DNA of 45,791 bases from Hyphomicrobiales bacterium (GCA_028869185.1 JAGWTA010000018.1:1-45791); one strand, 5' to 3'; positions 1 through 7,501 are shown, counted from the stretch's first letter. The notes: a model not told the origin generated them from the letters alone. Numbers and translations are program-made.

Positions 1-521
1 TCGTCAGCACCAAAGGCGCTGACGAAATCATCGACGAAATCGAAAAGGCGGTCCCCAATCACGCCTTCGTCATCGTGGACTTGGAAGGCACCGCCAACTC
101 TATCGTCACGAACACCTTGGCCGTCGCCGACTACGTGATCGTGCCGATGCAAGGCTCGCCGCTGGATGCGCGGCACGGCTTGCGCGCGATCAAGCTCGCG
201 CGCACCGCCGAAAAGGTTTCCCGCCGCCGCATTCCAACCAGTGTCGTCATGACTAACACCGGCGCGGCCGTCAAAACCCGCGACTTTCGGGCCATCACGA
301 ACGAACTGGCCGCCGCAGGCGTTTCCGTCTTCGATACAACCATCGTCAGCCGCGCTGCTTATCGCGCGCTATTTGCTTATAAAATGCCGCTCGACGCGCT
401 TGACCGCAAAGCCATTCCCGGCATCGACGCCGCGCAAAAAAACGCGCTCGACTTCGCCACCGAGGTCCGGGACTGGATGCGCGCCGAACAAAAGAAAGGA
501 TTGACCTATGTCGCCGCGTGA
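1..521 (+). CDS. parA: ParA partition ATPase, 3' part (gene continues from 45486-45791)
   Basis: This is the C-terminal part of a 230-aa ParA-family ATPase whose start is at 45486. The frame enters at base 3. It continues the N-terminal part exactly once the 134-bp overlap is removed: 172 nt plus 521 nt gives 231 codons. The visible part carries the Walker B-like strand (IVDLEGTA) and the switch region around PMQGSPLDARHG. ParA proteins hydrolyse ATP on the nucleoid to move plasmid copies apart. The gene ends TGA at 519-521 and overlaps the next gene by 14 nt, the usual parA-parB type coupling. There is no N-terminal HTH, so it resembles the small ParAs whose partner is the repressor and centromere binder. 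Confidence 0.93.
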   Translation, partial: VSTKGADEIIDEIEKAVPNHAFVIVDLEGTANSIVTNTLAVADYVIVPMQGSPLDARHGLRAIKLARTAEKVSRRRIPTSVVMTNTGAAVKTRDFRAITNELAAAGVSVFDTTIVSRAAYRALFAYKMPLDALDRKAIPGIDAAQKNALDFATEVRDWMRAEQKKGLTYVAA

Positions 522-870
522 CACGACCGAATCCGCGAAACCCGACTATTTCGGCGGCGACGACGCGCTCGACCTGTCCGATTTCGCGCCCGGAGCAGGG
601 CAGGGCACGCCACAACATCGTCCCGACCCCGCAGCCGTGCGCGAATTGCAGGCGCAGGCCCAAAAGTCCGGCTTCACCCGACGCGAACCGGACGCTGCGC
701 CAATGCGTCTGTCCCGCGTTAATATCGGCGCGACGACCACGCTTTACCTTCGCGTCACGCCTCACGACTTCAACCGCTTCGTCGGCGCGGCCAATGCCGC
801 AGGTTTAGGCCGTGCCGACTTTCTTGTTCGGTTACTGGACGACTGGGAGCGTGCTAGCTCTGCTAGCTAG
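508..870 (+). CDS. Small ParB-type partner of ParA, probable ribbon-helix-helix protein
   Basis: A 120-aa protein overlaps the end of parA by 14 nt. The N-terminal half is charged and disordered-looking. Residues about 76-115 (TTLYLRVTPHDFNRF, then two predicted helices GLGRADFLVRLLDDW) have the strand-helix-helix pattern of ribbon-helix-helix DNA-binding proteins. Small ParAs typically pair with such proteins, which bind the centromere and repress the operon. Its last codons and TAG stop (851-870) are built from GCTAGC repeats of the same kind found upstream of parA, so the coding end is itself part of a repeat cluster. The ParB role is inferred from position and fold pattern, not from a recognised family match. 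Confidence 0.7.
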   Translation: MSPRDTTESAKPDYFGGDDALDLSDFAPGAGQGTPQHRPDPAAVRELQAQAQKSGFTRREPDAAPMRLSRVNIGATTTLYLRVTPHDFNRFVGAANAAGLGRADFLVRLLDDWERASSAS

Positions 871-906
871 CAATGCTTGCACATATCCCCGTTGATTATT
901 GCTAGT
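851..906. repeat. GCTAGC/GCTTGC repeat cluster downstream of parAB
   Basis: Within 56 bases there are three GCTAGC units (two sharing bases as GCTAGCTAGC), one TGCTTGCA and one TTGCTAG. The same words make up the large array before parA at 45271-45470. CTAG-containing words are scarce elsewhere in this GC-rich plasmid, so the clustering is not background. It overlaps the end of the small ParB-type gene. It probably forms a second binding patch for the partition DNA-binding protein. Confidence 0.65.
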
Positions 907-939
907 GTCCCTGTTACATTAAGCCTAATCAACGGGGAT
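885..939 (+). promoter_or_regulatory. Promoter and 13-bp inverted repeat embracing the RBS of the 339-aa gene
   Basis: ATCCCCGTTGATT (885-897) and AATCAACGGGGAT (927-939) are perfect inverted copies. The left arm contains a -35-like TTGATT (892-897), and 17 nt later lies a -10-like TACATT (915-920). The right arm contains the GGGG ribosome-binding site (934-937) for the ATG at 945. The element could act as a two-site operator or, if transcription begins further upstream (for example from parA), as a hairpin hiding the RBS. Confidence 0.6.
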
Positions 940-944
940 TTCTC

Positions 945-1964
945 ATGATCGCATCTCGGATGAAGGCTTGGCGCGACAAAAAACGCGCCCGCAGCGGCGG
1001 CATGACCGAAATCACGGTTTGGGCGTCGGAATTTCGCGCCGACCGACTTCGCCTCATTTTTGAACGCCTCGCCCGGTTCGACGCGATCGGCGAAACCTAT
1101 TTCGGCGAAGCCGCCAAATGGCTGTCACGCCGCCGTCCCCCGCTCGAATTTTTTCGAGGCGCGTCCTATTCCGCTGAGATCGACGGCCCGTTCTTCGGGC
1201 CGCATTGGCATTTGCGCCCTGCTGGCGGGCGCATCACCGGCGCATTGGGAACATGGATTGAATTGTCGCCTGATGAAGCCGACGACGTGCGCCTCCTATG
1301 CGCCTCCGCCGTCAGTTCCGTTCTCGAAACCTATTTGCAAAACAACAAGCTCATCGGACGGCTGCGCGACGACACGGGCGTAGCCCTTAACGTGCTTTTC
1401 GCCGAGGCCGATTACCCGCAAGGCCAGGACGACTATCTACGCCGTCCGGCTAATGACGCCGCTTTCGAACGCGCCGAAGCCGCGCGCGCGCGCGACGTGG
1501 ACCGCGCCGCCTACGCATCGCGTCTTCACAAAATCCAAGACCCGCGCGTTTTCTATTTCGACGGCTTTTTCAGCGTACCGTCACGCTGCTACGCCTTCAT
1601 CCGCGACGGCGACGACGGCCCGCAAATCATCATTGGCCATATAAATTATGGCGGCACGAGCCCCACGAACGCCATCGAAACGCTGGCTGTTGCGCTGCGC
1701 GATCGACACTTCCCCCGAACGCCGTTCGATAAAATCAAATATTATGATTGTTGGGCGCAGGCGCGAGACGAATACCGTCTTTCAGACGGAGAATGGCGTT
1801 CCGTTCGCTCTCTCGACAACATTCGCATACAGCGCGTCACCTTTGACCGTCCAACGACGCCGGCCGGACCATCATGGGGACAGGCGACCGACCTGGCGCC
1901 GGACGTGCTGGACGAACTGACGGAAATTTATACGGCCGACCTCGATAGCGCCTATCCGGCCTAA
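945..1964 (+). CDS. Hypothetical protein, 339 aa, own promoter, next to parAB
   Basis: I do not recognise this 339-aa soluble protein. It has no signal peptide or membrane segment. The ATG at 945 lies 7 nt after GGGG; an internal Met at residue 20 is the only good alternative. The middle (about residues 150-205) is acidic and helix-rich. Residues 200-245 contain FYFDGFFSVPSRCYAF and IIIGHINYGGTSPTNAIE, which may be a structured core. It has its own promoter and inverted repeat, follows the partition genes and is closed by a strong terminator. That setting would suit a replication or copy-control protein, but the sequence gives no motif to prove it. Confidence 0.7.
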   Translation: MIASRMKAWRDKKRARSGGMTEITVWASEFRADRLRLIFERLARFDAIGETYFGEAAKWLSRRRPPLEFFRGASYSAEIDGPFFGPHWHLRPAGGRITGALGTWIELSPDEADDVRLLCASAVSSVLETYLQNNKLIGRLRDDTGVALNVLFAEADYPQGQDDYLRRPANDAAFERAEAARARDVDRAAYASRLHKIQDPRVFYFDGFFSVPSRCYAFIRDGDDGPQIIIGHINYGGTSPTNAIETLAVALRDRHFPRTPFDKIKYYDCWAQARDEYRLSDGEWRSVRSLDNIRIQRVTFDRPTTPAGPSWGQATDLAPDVLDELTEIYTADLDSAYPA

Positions 1965-1976
1965 TCGAGCGCTCAA

Positions 1977-2006
1977 CAAAAAGGCCCGCCAAAGCGGGCC
2001 TTTTTT
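1977..2006. terminator. Bidirectional intrinsic terminator
   Basis: An A-run, the stem GGCCCGC/GCGGGCC with a short loop, and a T-run form a rho-independent terminator usable from both sides. It closes the 339-aa gene on the plus strand and the small secreted-protein gene ending at 2005 on the minus strand. Confidence 0.92.
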
Positions 2007-2268
2007 AGTTGTTATTGCTCGGGTTGTTGGCGATCGCTTGAGAGGTCGCCGCCGAAACAGCGGCCTCCGGGCATTGCGGCCATGGTACGCCTAAATAAGC
2101 CTGCGCCAGCGCCGTCGAAACCGGCCCCGCGCAAGCCGGAATTTTCGTCCAATCGCCGGCGCCGGGCGCCGTGCATAGAAGAACCGTGCAGCCGTACGTA
2201 TCGGCTTTTGCGCTCGTAACAAAGCCCGCCAGCACCACCGTTGCACCAATCAGAAACGACTTTCTCAC
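2005..2268 (-). CDS. Small secreted TrbM-like cysteine protein
   Basis: An 87-aa protein with a clear Sec signal peptide (residues 1-22, ending AKA). The mature part has cysteines in the pattern YGCTVLLCTAP ... IPACAGPV ... WPQCPEA. This resembles the CTVLLC/PCPEA layout of short TrbM-like proteins found with conjugation genes in Alphaproteobacteria; that resemblance is from memory and is not proof. It would be periplasmic and disulfide-bonded. It sits downstream of, and codirectional with, the acyltransferase and ends in the shared terminator. Together they may alter or sense the cell surface during mating. Confidence 0.6.
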   Translation of the reverse strand: MRKSFLIGATVVLAGFVTSAKADTYGCTVLLCTAPGAGDWTKIPACAGPVSTALAQAYLGVPWPQCPEAAVSAATSQAIANNPSNNN

Positions 2269-2301
2269 GTCTCGACCCCCAATGAATGAACATGGGCGAG
2301 A

Positions 2302-3384
2302 TCAGTTATACGCGCCACGACGCATTTTGCAATTTTTTATAATCGCGTCCGACCATCGTCGCCCCAAGCTGGCGGCCGGTTTCACAAAAGCCGCATCGAG
2401 CGCCACCGTCGCCAGCGCCACCCCCGCCAGCGCCGCCATCAGCGACAGGGCAGGGGGCGCGCCCGCGAGCGCCGCATGGACGCCTGACAACACCGGCAAA
2501 TGAACGAGATAGGCCGCGTAAGACGCCTCGCCGCCCTTACGCAGCCAACCAGCCAGCGGTCCGGCGCTCGCGCCCGTCGTCAGACGCGCGGCGACCACGT
2601 AAGCGCATATCGACGCGACCACCGTCAACCCAAGACCGGAAATCGGCCCGGTCGCCAGCCGCGCCGTCATGGCCGCGACGAACATCCAATAGGCCGCTTG
2701 CATCAAGCCGATGCGGGGAAGGGCGCGGAGCCAGGCGGCGCGCCGCGCCGCTTGGTCCGCGAGGACCATGCCAAGCAATAATCCGTCGGGCCGCAACGAC
2801 CACAAAAGGCCACCGACAGGCCGTTCGAGCGTCGCCCCGACGATTAGGACGCCGGCGAGGCCGATGCCCGCCAGCGCGCGCGGCAAGGCCGCCAGCGCTG
2901 GCGCCAGCGCGTAGAACTGCATTTCGAGCGCTAGGCTCCAAAAATGCGAAGTGATAAGCGGCGATGGGCAAACGCCTTCCTGGCCCGCCATACACGCCGC
3001 CCAATAGAAATTTGCGTAAAAGCCCGCTCCCGCGACGAGATCGGCCGAATATCCGACTGGCGCGAAGGCCAGTCGGACAGCCGCTATCGTCGCCGCCGTC
3101 GCCCACACGGGCGGCGTGATTCGAACAACCCGCCGCAGCCAAAACGCCGCGGCGCTCGATAGACCATCGCCGGCCGCCCGATCGCGCATGTCAGCGAGAT
3201 TGCGCGCAATCACAAAGCCCGAAATCACAAAGAACAGATCGACGCCGACGCCGAAGGCCGGAATCGCCATCGCATAAGCCAATCTCAAATCGAGGCCGTA
3301 AACCAGTCCGATATGCGAAACGAGCACGGCGAGAAACGCCATGCCGCGCAATTCGTCTATCGCTCCGTTCCGAAGTTCGTTCAT
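2302..3384 (-). CDS. Acyltransferase 3 family membrane protein (OafA/YrhL type)
   Basis: A 360-aa integral membrane protein with about ten hydrophobic segments. The N-terminus shows the family signature: IDELRGMAFLAVLVSH with the catalytic His24, then GVDLFFVISGFVI (residues 48-59), and the basic RRVVRITPP motif near residue 90. Such proteins transfer acyl groups to sugars of lipopolysaccharide, peptidoglycan or exopolysaccharide across the inner membrane. Length is normal for the family. On a conjugative plasmid a plausible job is changing the host surface (phage or mating specificity); this is inference. A minus-strand TATAAT at 3626-3631 could be its promoter, leaving a long leader that contains the repeat element at 3419-3564. 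Confidence 0.88.
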   Translation of the reverse strand: MNELRNGAIDELRGMAFLAVLVSHIGLVYGLDLRLAYAMAIPAFGVGVDLFFVISGFVIARNLADMRDRAAGDGLSSAAAFWLRRVVRITPPVWATAATIAAVRLAFAPVGYSADLVAGAGFYANFYWAACMAGQEGVCPSPLITSHFWSLALEMQFYALAPALAALPRALAGIGLAGVLIVGATLERPVGGLLWSLRPDGLLLGMVLADQAARRAAWLRALPRIGLMQAAYWMFVAAMTARLATGPISGLGLTVVASICAYVVAARLTTGASAGPLAGWLRKGGEASYAAYLVHLPVLSGVHAALAGAPPALSLMAALAGVALATVALDAAFVKPAASLGRRWSDAIIKNCKMRRGAYN

Positions 3385-3418
3385 TGTCCCTCGACGCCAA
3401 AGCGTATCGCCATGCTCG

Positions 3419-3564
3419 CGCCGTCAACTGCGCCACGGCGCAGTCCTTCACTTCGTTTCGGCGCTATCGCGTGACTGGCGTTGCGCGTGACGATGACGCT
3501 GAAAGCGTCGGGACGGGGAACGTCTTTTATTTCGCCACGCCTGCGGCGCGTCGAACTGGGAACA
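3419..3564. repeat. Intergenic structured repeat, copy A
   Basis: About 145 bp nearly repeated at 34908-35053, with its last third also present at 15764-15820. It contains short stems ACTGCGCC/GGCGCAGT and GACGCT/AGCGTC, a GGGACG...CGTC stem followed by T-rich sequence, and the conserved end CTGCGGCGCGTCGAAC. Copies A and B differ by paired changes in the second stem (T and A here, C and G in copy B). It lies between the acyltransferase start and the ssb promoter. Confidence 0.7.
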
Positions 3565-3640
3565 ACCATTTTTTGTAACCTTGTCAAACAAAAAGCGCCT
3601 GATTTTCCGGGCCTTTCTGGCCAAGATTATAATAAAATGC

Positions 3641-3675
3641 TTGACTGGAAAAGGCCAAGTCCCTAATATGGGGAC
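3641..3675 (+). promoter_or_regulatory. ssb promoter with GTCCC operator over the -10 box
   Basis: TTGACT (3641-3646) and TAATAT (3664-3669) are separated by 17 nt, a good sigma-70-type promoter. The palindrome GTCCCTAATATGGGGAC (3659-3675) covers the -10 box. The same palindrome occurs before the parB-like gene (4114-4130) and the DUF932 gene (35145-35161). A protein bound here would block RNA polymerase, so these three genes probably share a repressor. A small stem GCAAAAC/GTTTTGC follows at 3679-3696. Confidence 0.75.
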
Positions 3676-3722
3676 AGTGCAAAACGCTTGTTTTGCATCG
3701 CGCCGAAAGGAGAGATGAGGAC

Positions 3723-4064
3723 ATGCGCAGCACCAATCTTGTGATTATTCGCGGCTATACCGGCGCCGAGGCGAAAAGCTTCGACAACGGCAAGGTCGCA
3801 AAAATTTCCGTCGCCACCAATCGCGTCTGGACCGACCGCAAGAGCGGCGAAAAGAAAGAGGTCGCGGATTGGGTGACGCTCACGATCTTGAACGAAAAAA
3901 CCGCGAAATGGGCTATCGAGAACGTCAAGAAGGGCGATGCGATCTACGCCGAAGGCCGCGTTGCCGACAATAGCTATGAGAAGAACGGCAAGACGCACTA
4001 CAGCACTGACATTATTGTTTCCGTTCTCGACCGGCTGACGCCGCGCGCGGGCGACGACGAGTAA
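3723..4064 (+). CDS. ssb: Single-stranded DNA-binding protein, first copy
   Basis: A 113-aa OB-fold single-stranded DNA-binding protein. Recognisable features are NLVIIRGYTGAEAK, VATNRVWTDRKSGEK, DWVTLTILNEKTA and GDAIYAEGRV, in the order of bacterial SSBs. The start at 3723 is chosen because AGGAGA lies 8 nt before it; an in-frame codon at 3693 lacks a site. It would coat transferred or replicating single strands. It lacks a long tail ending in DDDIPF, having only a short acidic GDDE end, so recruitment of host partners may be reduced. It has its own regulated promoter and a terminator immediately after the stop, and is followed by the large ParB-type gene under the same operator. Confidence 0.9.
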   Translation: MRSTNLVIIRGYTGAEAKSFDNGKVAKISVATNRVWTDRKSGEKKEVADWVTLTILNEKTAKWAIENVKKGDAIYAEGRVADNSYEKNGKTHYSTDIIVSVLDRLTPRAGDDE

Positions 4065-4069
4065 AAAAC

Positions 4070-4102
4070 AGCGAGCGGGCGCTTTCCGGCGCTCGCTTTT
4101 TT
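4070..4102 (+). terminator. Intrinsic terminator after ssb
   Basis: GCGAGCG (4071-4077) pairs with CGCTCGC (4090-4096), followed by six T. The T-run occupies the place where a -35 box for the next gene would be, so the parB-like promoter has no clear -35. Confidence 0.88.
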
Positions 4103-4113
4103 GCATTCACAAT

Positions 4114-4130
4114 GTCCCTATTTTGGGGAC
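4114..4130 (+). promoter_or_regulatory. GTCCC operator and -10 box before the parB-like gene
   Basis: GTCCCTATTTTGGGGAC is a near-perfect palindrome holding the -10-like TATTTT (4119-4124). It matches the elements before ssb and the DUF932 gene. The RBS AGGAGAG and ATG (4153) follow. Confidence 0.75.
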
Positions 4131-4152
4131 ACATCGAGCAGGAGAGAAGACC

Positions 4153-6162
4153 ATGACCAAGACAACAAAAAACCCCGCCGCCGCTGCGGCAGCCAAGATC
4201 GAAACGCCGGACGACAAGGCGCCCATTATTTTCGTGCCGCTGAACCAACTCACCCCAAGCCCGAAGAATGTTCGCCGCTATCATTCGGAAGACGGAATCA
4301 CCGAGCTTGCGGCCAGCATCCGCTTTCGCGGCTTGCTGCAAAATCTGTGCGTCTCGGAAGGGAAGGGCGGCAAGTATCAGGTGGACGCGGGCGCGCGCCG
4401 GTTGAAGGCGATGCGCCGCCTTGTCAGTCAAGGACACTTGCTCGCCTATCATCCCGTTAAATGCCGTCGCGCAGCGCCGGACGAAAGCGCGCTCGACACG
4501 TCGCTTGCGGAGAATTTTCATCGCGAGAACATGAACGCCGCCGAAGAAATTGTTGCGTTCGGCCAGCTTCACAAAAAGGAAGGCGTGGCGCCCGAGGAAA
4601 TCGCAGCGCGCTACGGCATTTCTCACATGACCGTGCGCCGCCGCCTCGCGCTCGCCAACCTTTCGCCGAAAATCATCGACGCGCTCGCGTCCGGCGACGT
4701 GACGCTTGAGCAATGCGAAGCGGCGGCTTTGATTGAAGATCGCAAGCGGCAGGAGGCGGCAATTTTCGATGCGCCGACATGGCAGCGCTCCGCCGCGCAC
4801 ATTCGCGCGATTGCTACAGATGGCCGAGTGGGCTTGTCCGACCGCTTCGCGGTTTTCGTCGGGTTGCCGGCGTATGAAGCGGCGGGCGGCGCGGTGTTCC
4901 GCGACCTTTTCGCTGACACGGATGAGGACGGCGCTTATATCGAGGACCGCGCCTTGTTGATGCGGCTCGCCGCCGAGAAGATCGAGCGCGAGGCCGAAGC
5001 CATCCGCACCGCCGAAGGCTGGCAATGGGCGGAAGGCGCGCTCGACGCGCCGACCCGTTGGACCGGGCCGCGCATCCATCCGCAAGAATTGCCCTTGAAC
5101 GCCAAGGACGAGAAGCGCCGTCAGAAATTGATTGCGCGCAATGACGAAATCGAGGCGATTTTTCAAAACGGCGACGAGGCCGAGCAATACGACGCCGACG
5201 CCCTGTCCGACGAATCCGACAAGATCGCAGCCGATCTTGACGCCTTGCGGGAGAAGGCCAGCCGGTATGAACCGGCAGAGGCCGCGCTTGCGGGTGTTGT
5301 CGTCAGCGTGGACGAGCGCGGCGCGCTCACTGTGTCGCGCGGGCTTGTGAAATCCGATCAGGCGCGCGCGCTTGCCGATCAACGCGGCGAGGCGACCGCC
5401 GAAGATACAGAGCAGGGCGCAGCGCCCGGCAATGTCGTGCCTCTTCCCGCCGAACCCGATTCGCCCTACTCGGGCGCGTTGCTATGCGACCTCACAAAGA
5501 CGCGCACCGCCGCGCTCGCCGTGGAGATCGCAAAGCGTCCCGACGTGGCGCTTGCTTGCTCGGTTCACGCGCTCGCAAGCAGCCTTTTCTATCGTTGTAC
5601 CTATAACGTCGTTGTGGACATGAACGCGCGCGGGCCGAACCTCGACACGACGCCGGACGGCGAGAATGCAGCCGTGTTCGCCGCGTTCAGCGAGGCCGAG
5701 GACGCTTGGCGCGCGCGTCTGCCGAAGAAGCAAGAGGCGCTTTTCGATTGGTGCCTCGACGCCAAACCTGACGTTTTGCTCGCCTTGCTCGCGCAATGCG
5801 TCGCCATGTCCACAAATGCTGTGCAATTGCCGCATGAGCAGTCCGCTCATGTCGCCAAGAAAATGAACCACGCCGCACAAATCGCGCAGGCCGTGAGCCT
5901 CGACATGACGAAGCACTGGACCGCTTCCGACGTGTTTTTGAAACGGGTCTCGAAGGCCGTTATCACGAAGGCCGCGACCGAAGCGGGCGCTCCCGGCGAG
6001 ATTGTCGCCGCCCTTACCAAACTCCCCAAGGGCGAGGCCGTCGCGAAGGCGAAGAAGCACCTCTCCGCGTGGCTTCCCGATCCGCTGCGCGCCGCCGCCA
6101 TCGCAGCGCCGCCGGACGCGGACGAAGACGCGGGCGAAGACTACGACGAAATCGCAGCATAG
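4153..6162 (+). CDS. Large ParB/Spo0J-family protein
   Basis: A 669-aa protein. The start at 4153 has AGGAGAG just before it. Residues 28-130 are a ParB N-terminal nucleotide-binding domain: NQLTPSPKNVRR, the CTP-motif equivalent GARRLKA (80-86) and ENFHRENMN (120-128). Residues 145-185 are the KorB-like HTH (PEEIAARYGISHMTVRRRLALANL). The remaining 480 residues are a long acidic, helix-rich tail unlike short chromosomal ParB. Such large ParB-like proteins are frequent on conjugative plasmids beside ssb and anti-restriction genes and are not always partition proteins. Here a separate parA pair exists, so this one more likely has a transfer-linked or regulatory role. It could even be the protein that reads the GTCCC operators; that is speculation. 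Confidence 0.88.
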   Translation: MTKTTKNPAAAAAAKIETPDDKAPIIFVPLNQLTPSPKNVRRYHSEDGITELAASIRFRGLLQNLCVSEGKGGKYQVDAGARRLKAMRRLVSQGHLLAYHPVKCRRAAPDESALDTSLAENFHRENMNAAEEIVAFGQLHKKEGVAPEEIAARYGISHMTVRRRLALANLSPKIIDALASGDVTLEQCEAAALIEDRKRQEAAIFDAPTWQRSAAHIRAIATDGRVGLSDRFAVFVGLPAYEAAGGAVFRDLFADTDEDGAYIEDRALLMRLAAEKIEREAEAIRTAEGWQWAEGALDAPTRWTGPRIHPQELPLNAKDEKRRQKLIARNDEIEAIFQNGDEAEQYDADALSDESDKIAADLDALREKASRYEPAEAALAGVVVSVDERGALTVSRGLVKSDQARALADQRGEATAEDTEQGAAPGNVVPLPAEPDSPYSGALLCDLTKTRTAALAVEIAKRPDVALACSVHALASSLFYRCTYNVVVDMNARGPNLDTTPDGENAAVFAAFSEAEDAWRARLPKKQEALFDWCLDAKPDVLLALLAQCVAMSTNAVQLPHEQSAHVAKKMNHAAQIAQAVSLDMTKHWTASDVFLKRVSKAVITKAATEAGAPGEIVAALTKLPKGEAVAKAKKHLSAWLPDPLRAAAIAAPPDADEDAGEDYDEIAA

Positions 6163-6171
6163 GAACCGCAC

Positions 6172-6456
6172 ATGACCAGTCACAAAATCGGAGAATGGCG
6201 AGACAGCCGCCTATACGACGTGCGCTATCCAGACGCGAACGACCGTTGGAATAGCCTCATCGTCGGAACGCTCACGACCGCCAACTGGACAGGTCGCGAG
6301 AGCGTCGAAAGCGAGGAAGTCCTGTTCACGACTTGCCACTACGCGGGGCCGTCCGAAAACATGCTCGACGCCTTCGACGCCGGGTTTCACAAGGGCTTTG
6401 CGGCGGCCCAGGCGGCGGCCCAAGCCACAGTACGTAAGGCCCTTGGCCTTGCGTAA
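6172..6456 (+). CDS. Hypothetical protein, 94 aa
   Basis: A small soluble protein beginning 9 nt after the ParB-like stop, so probably in the same transcript. The first 60 residues look like a compact beta-rich fold (KIGEWRDSRLYDVRYPDANDRW, LIVGTLTTANWTG); the C-terminus is an alanine-rich helix (FAAAQAAAQATV). I do not recognise the family. A 14-bp GC hairpin follows at 6495-6533. Confidence 0.65.
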   Translation: MTSHKIGEWRDSRLYDVRYPDANDRWNSLIVGTLTTANWTGRESVESEEVLFTTCHYAGPSENMLDAFDAGFHKGFAAAQAAAQATVRKALGLA

Positions 6457-6494
6457 CGCTATCCGGGTCGGGCGCTTTCCCCCCGACTCGCGCC

Positions 6495-6533
6495 GCCCGC
6501 GCCGCGCGCTTCTCTCTCCCGCGCGGCGCGGGC
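6495..6533. terminator. GC-rich 14-bp hairpin without T-run
   Basis: GCCCGCGCCGCGCG (6495-6508) and CGCGCGGCGCGGGC (6520-6533) are perfect inverted copies around an 11-nt pyrimidine loop. There is no T-run, so termination may be weak or factor-assisted. It separates the ParB-like unit from the toxin-antitoxin promoter. Confidence 0.55.
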
Positions 6534-6540
6534 GCCAGAC

Positions 6541-6569
6541 TTGAAATTGTAGCCGAAACCGGCTACATT
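6541..6569 (+). promoter_or_regulatory. Toxin-antitoxin promoter with operator palindrome
   Basis: TTGAAA (6541-6546) and TACATT (6564-6569) are 17 nt apart. TGTAGCC (6548-6554) and GGCTACA (6561-6567) form a perfect inverted repeat lying in the spacer and over the -10. RelB/DinJ-type antitoxins autorepress through such palindromes. Confidence 0.7.
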
Positions 6570-6612
6570 GTGCCTGTTACAAGTTGAAATGCGCTATTTT
6601 GAAAGAGAGCAA

Positions 6613-6933
6613 ATGACCACCGACTCGGTAGTTCGCGCGCGTCTCGACGCGAGCGTTAAAGAGCGCGCCACCAAGGCGCTCGATGCAATGGGCTTGTCGC
6701 CGTCCGACGCTATTCGGCTGCTTTTCGTTAGGATCGCAGAAGAACAACGGTTTCCGTTCGAGCTTCGCGCCCCTAACGCGGCTTCGCTTGAGGCATTGGC
6801 CGAACTCGACGCCGGTAAAGGCCACGTCGTGAATAACAGGAAGGAGTTTTGGAGTGCCATTGATTCGGAAAATCGTTTTCTCGACAAGGTTCAAACGCGA
6901 CATCAAGCGCGTCGAAAAGCAAGCCGTTCATAA
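6613..6933 (+). CDS. RelB/DinJ-family antitoxin
   Basis: A 106-aa antitoxin. The N-terminus (VVRARLDASVKERATKALDAMGLSPSDAIRLLFVRIAEEQRFPFEL) is the ribbon-helix-helix of the RelB/DinJ family, which binds DNA as a dimer; the C-terminal part wraps and inhibits the toxin. The ATG at 6613 fits the family length better than an in-frame TTG 45 nt upstream, although its RBS (AAAGAGAG) is modest. The gene overlaps the toxin start by 80 nt, so it is longer than the usual 80-90 aa; the extra basic tail (RHQARRKASRS) is unusual. It would keep the plasmid by post-segregational killing. Confidence 0.85.
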   Translation: MTTDSVVRARLDASVKERATKALDAMGLSPSDAIRLLFVRIAEEQRFPFELRAPNAASLEALAELDAGKGHVVNNRKEFWSAIDSENRFLDKVQTRHQARRKASRS

Positions 6934-7150
6934 CAAGGATTTCCACGCGGTCTTCGACGCCGCGCTCGATTTGCTGACCGCCGACCAGCCCTTACCGACC
7001 GCGCAGCGCGACCACGCGCTCAGCGGCAAATGGGCCGGCTCGCGCGAATGCCACATCAAACCCGACTTGCTCCTGATCTACCGCAAGCCCGACGCCGCAC
7101 ACTTGCAGCTTGTGCGCCTCGGCTCGCATTCCGAGCTATTCAAACGCTAG
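6854..7150 (+). CDS. yafQ: YafQ-family mRNA interferase toxin
   Basis: A 98-aa RelE-superfamily toxin. The GTG start at 6854 has AAGGAG 7 nt upstream. All YafQ active-site residues are in place: His54 (RDHALSG), His67 and Asp71 (ECHIKPDLLLIY), His92 and Phe96 (LGSHSELF). These match H50, H63, D67, H87 and F91 of Escherichia coli YafQ. It cuts mRNA on the ribosome when free of antitoxin. It overlaps the antitoxin gene and is followed by two short perfect hairpins (7193-7219 and 7250-7278). Confidence 0.92.
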   Translation: MPLIRKIVFSTRFKRDIKRVEKQAVHNKDFHAVFDAALDLLTADQPLPTAQRDHALSGKWAGSRECHIKPDLLLIYRKPDAAHLQLVRLGSHSELFKR

Positions 7151-7192
7151 ACGCGAAATTCGCGCGTATTTTCAATTGTCGACGCCGCGCAA

Positions 7193-7278
7193 CGGAAGCG
7201 AACGCGCATGTCGCTTCCGGCACCGATCACGCCCGCCCGGTTTCCGCTGGCTTTCGATAATCTTCGCTTATCGAAAGC
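7193..7278. repeat. Two consecutive perfect hairpins after the toxin gene
   Basis: CGGAAGCGA/TCGCTTCCG (7193-7201 and 7211-7219) and GCTTTCGATAA/TTATCGAAAGC (7250-7260 and 7268-7278) are perfect stems. Neither has a T-run. They may end or stabilise the toxin transcript, and the second also overlaps the end of the minus-strand gene at 7268. Confidence 0.55.
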
Positions 7279-7501
7279 GAGGGAAATTCCGCCGCGCGAG
7301 CGCGCGGCCGAGCGGGACCATGAACGCATCCGCCATGACATTCAGGCAGATCGTTTCCATCACCATCGCCACGACGAACACCGTTTGTAAGCCTTCATGA
7401 AGCGGGCGCTTCACGAGCAACGCCGCTTGTAAGCCGATAATCGCCCACGTCAGCTTCGTAAGCCGGCGTCCGAATCGGTCCAAAATTTCGCCCTCGATCA
7501 T
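7268..7501 (-). CDS. Small putative membrane protein, 77 aa
   Basis: Two hydrophobic stretches (about residues 17-30 and 40-64: LTWAIIGLQAALLV and TVFVVAMVMETICLNVMADAFMV) suggest a small inner-membrane protein. AGGAG lies about 13 nt before the ATG, a loose spacing. No family is recognised. The amino-acid composition is unlike the arginine-rich shadow frames nearby, which supports it being real, but it stands alone in a poorly coding stretch. Confidence 0.45.
   Translation of the reverse strand: MIEGEILDRFGRRLTKLTWAIIGLQAALLVKRPLHEGLQTVFVVAMVMETICLNVMADAFMVPLGRALARRNFPRFR

Noticed and set aside
2326-2342. Another GCAATTTTTTATAAT promoter-like element
   Set aside because: It lies within the 3' end of the acyltransferase gene, lacks the GCC word and points to no nearby plus-strand gene.
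3626-3640. GCATTTTATTATAAT element on the minus strand counted with the GCCAWT set
   Set aside because: The spacing is nine bases, not ten, and one C is missing; it may still be the acyltransferase promoter.
4012-5382. 456-codon minus-strand open frame
   Set aside because: It is antisense to the ParB-like gene, is rich in Arg, and has no recognisable domain; a GC-rich shadow frame.
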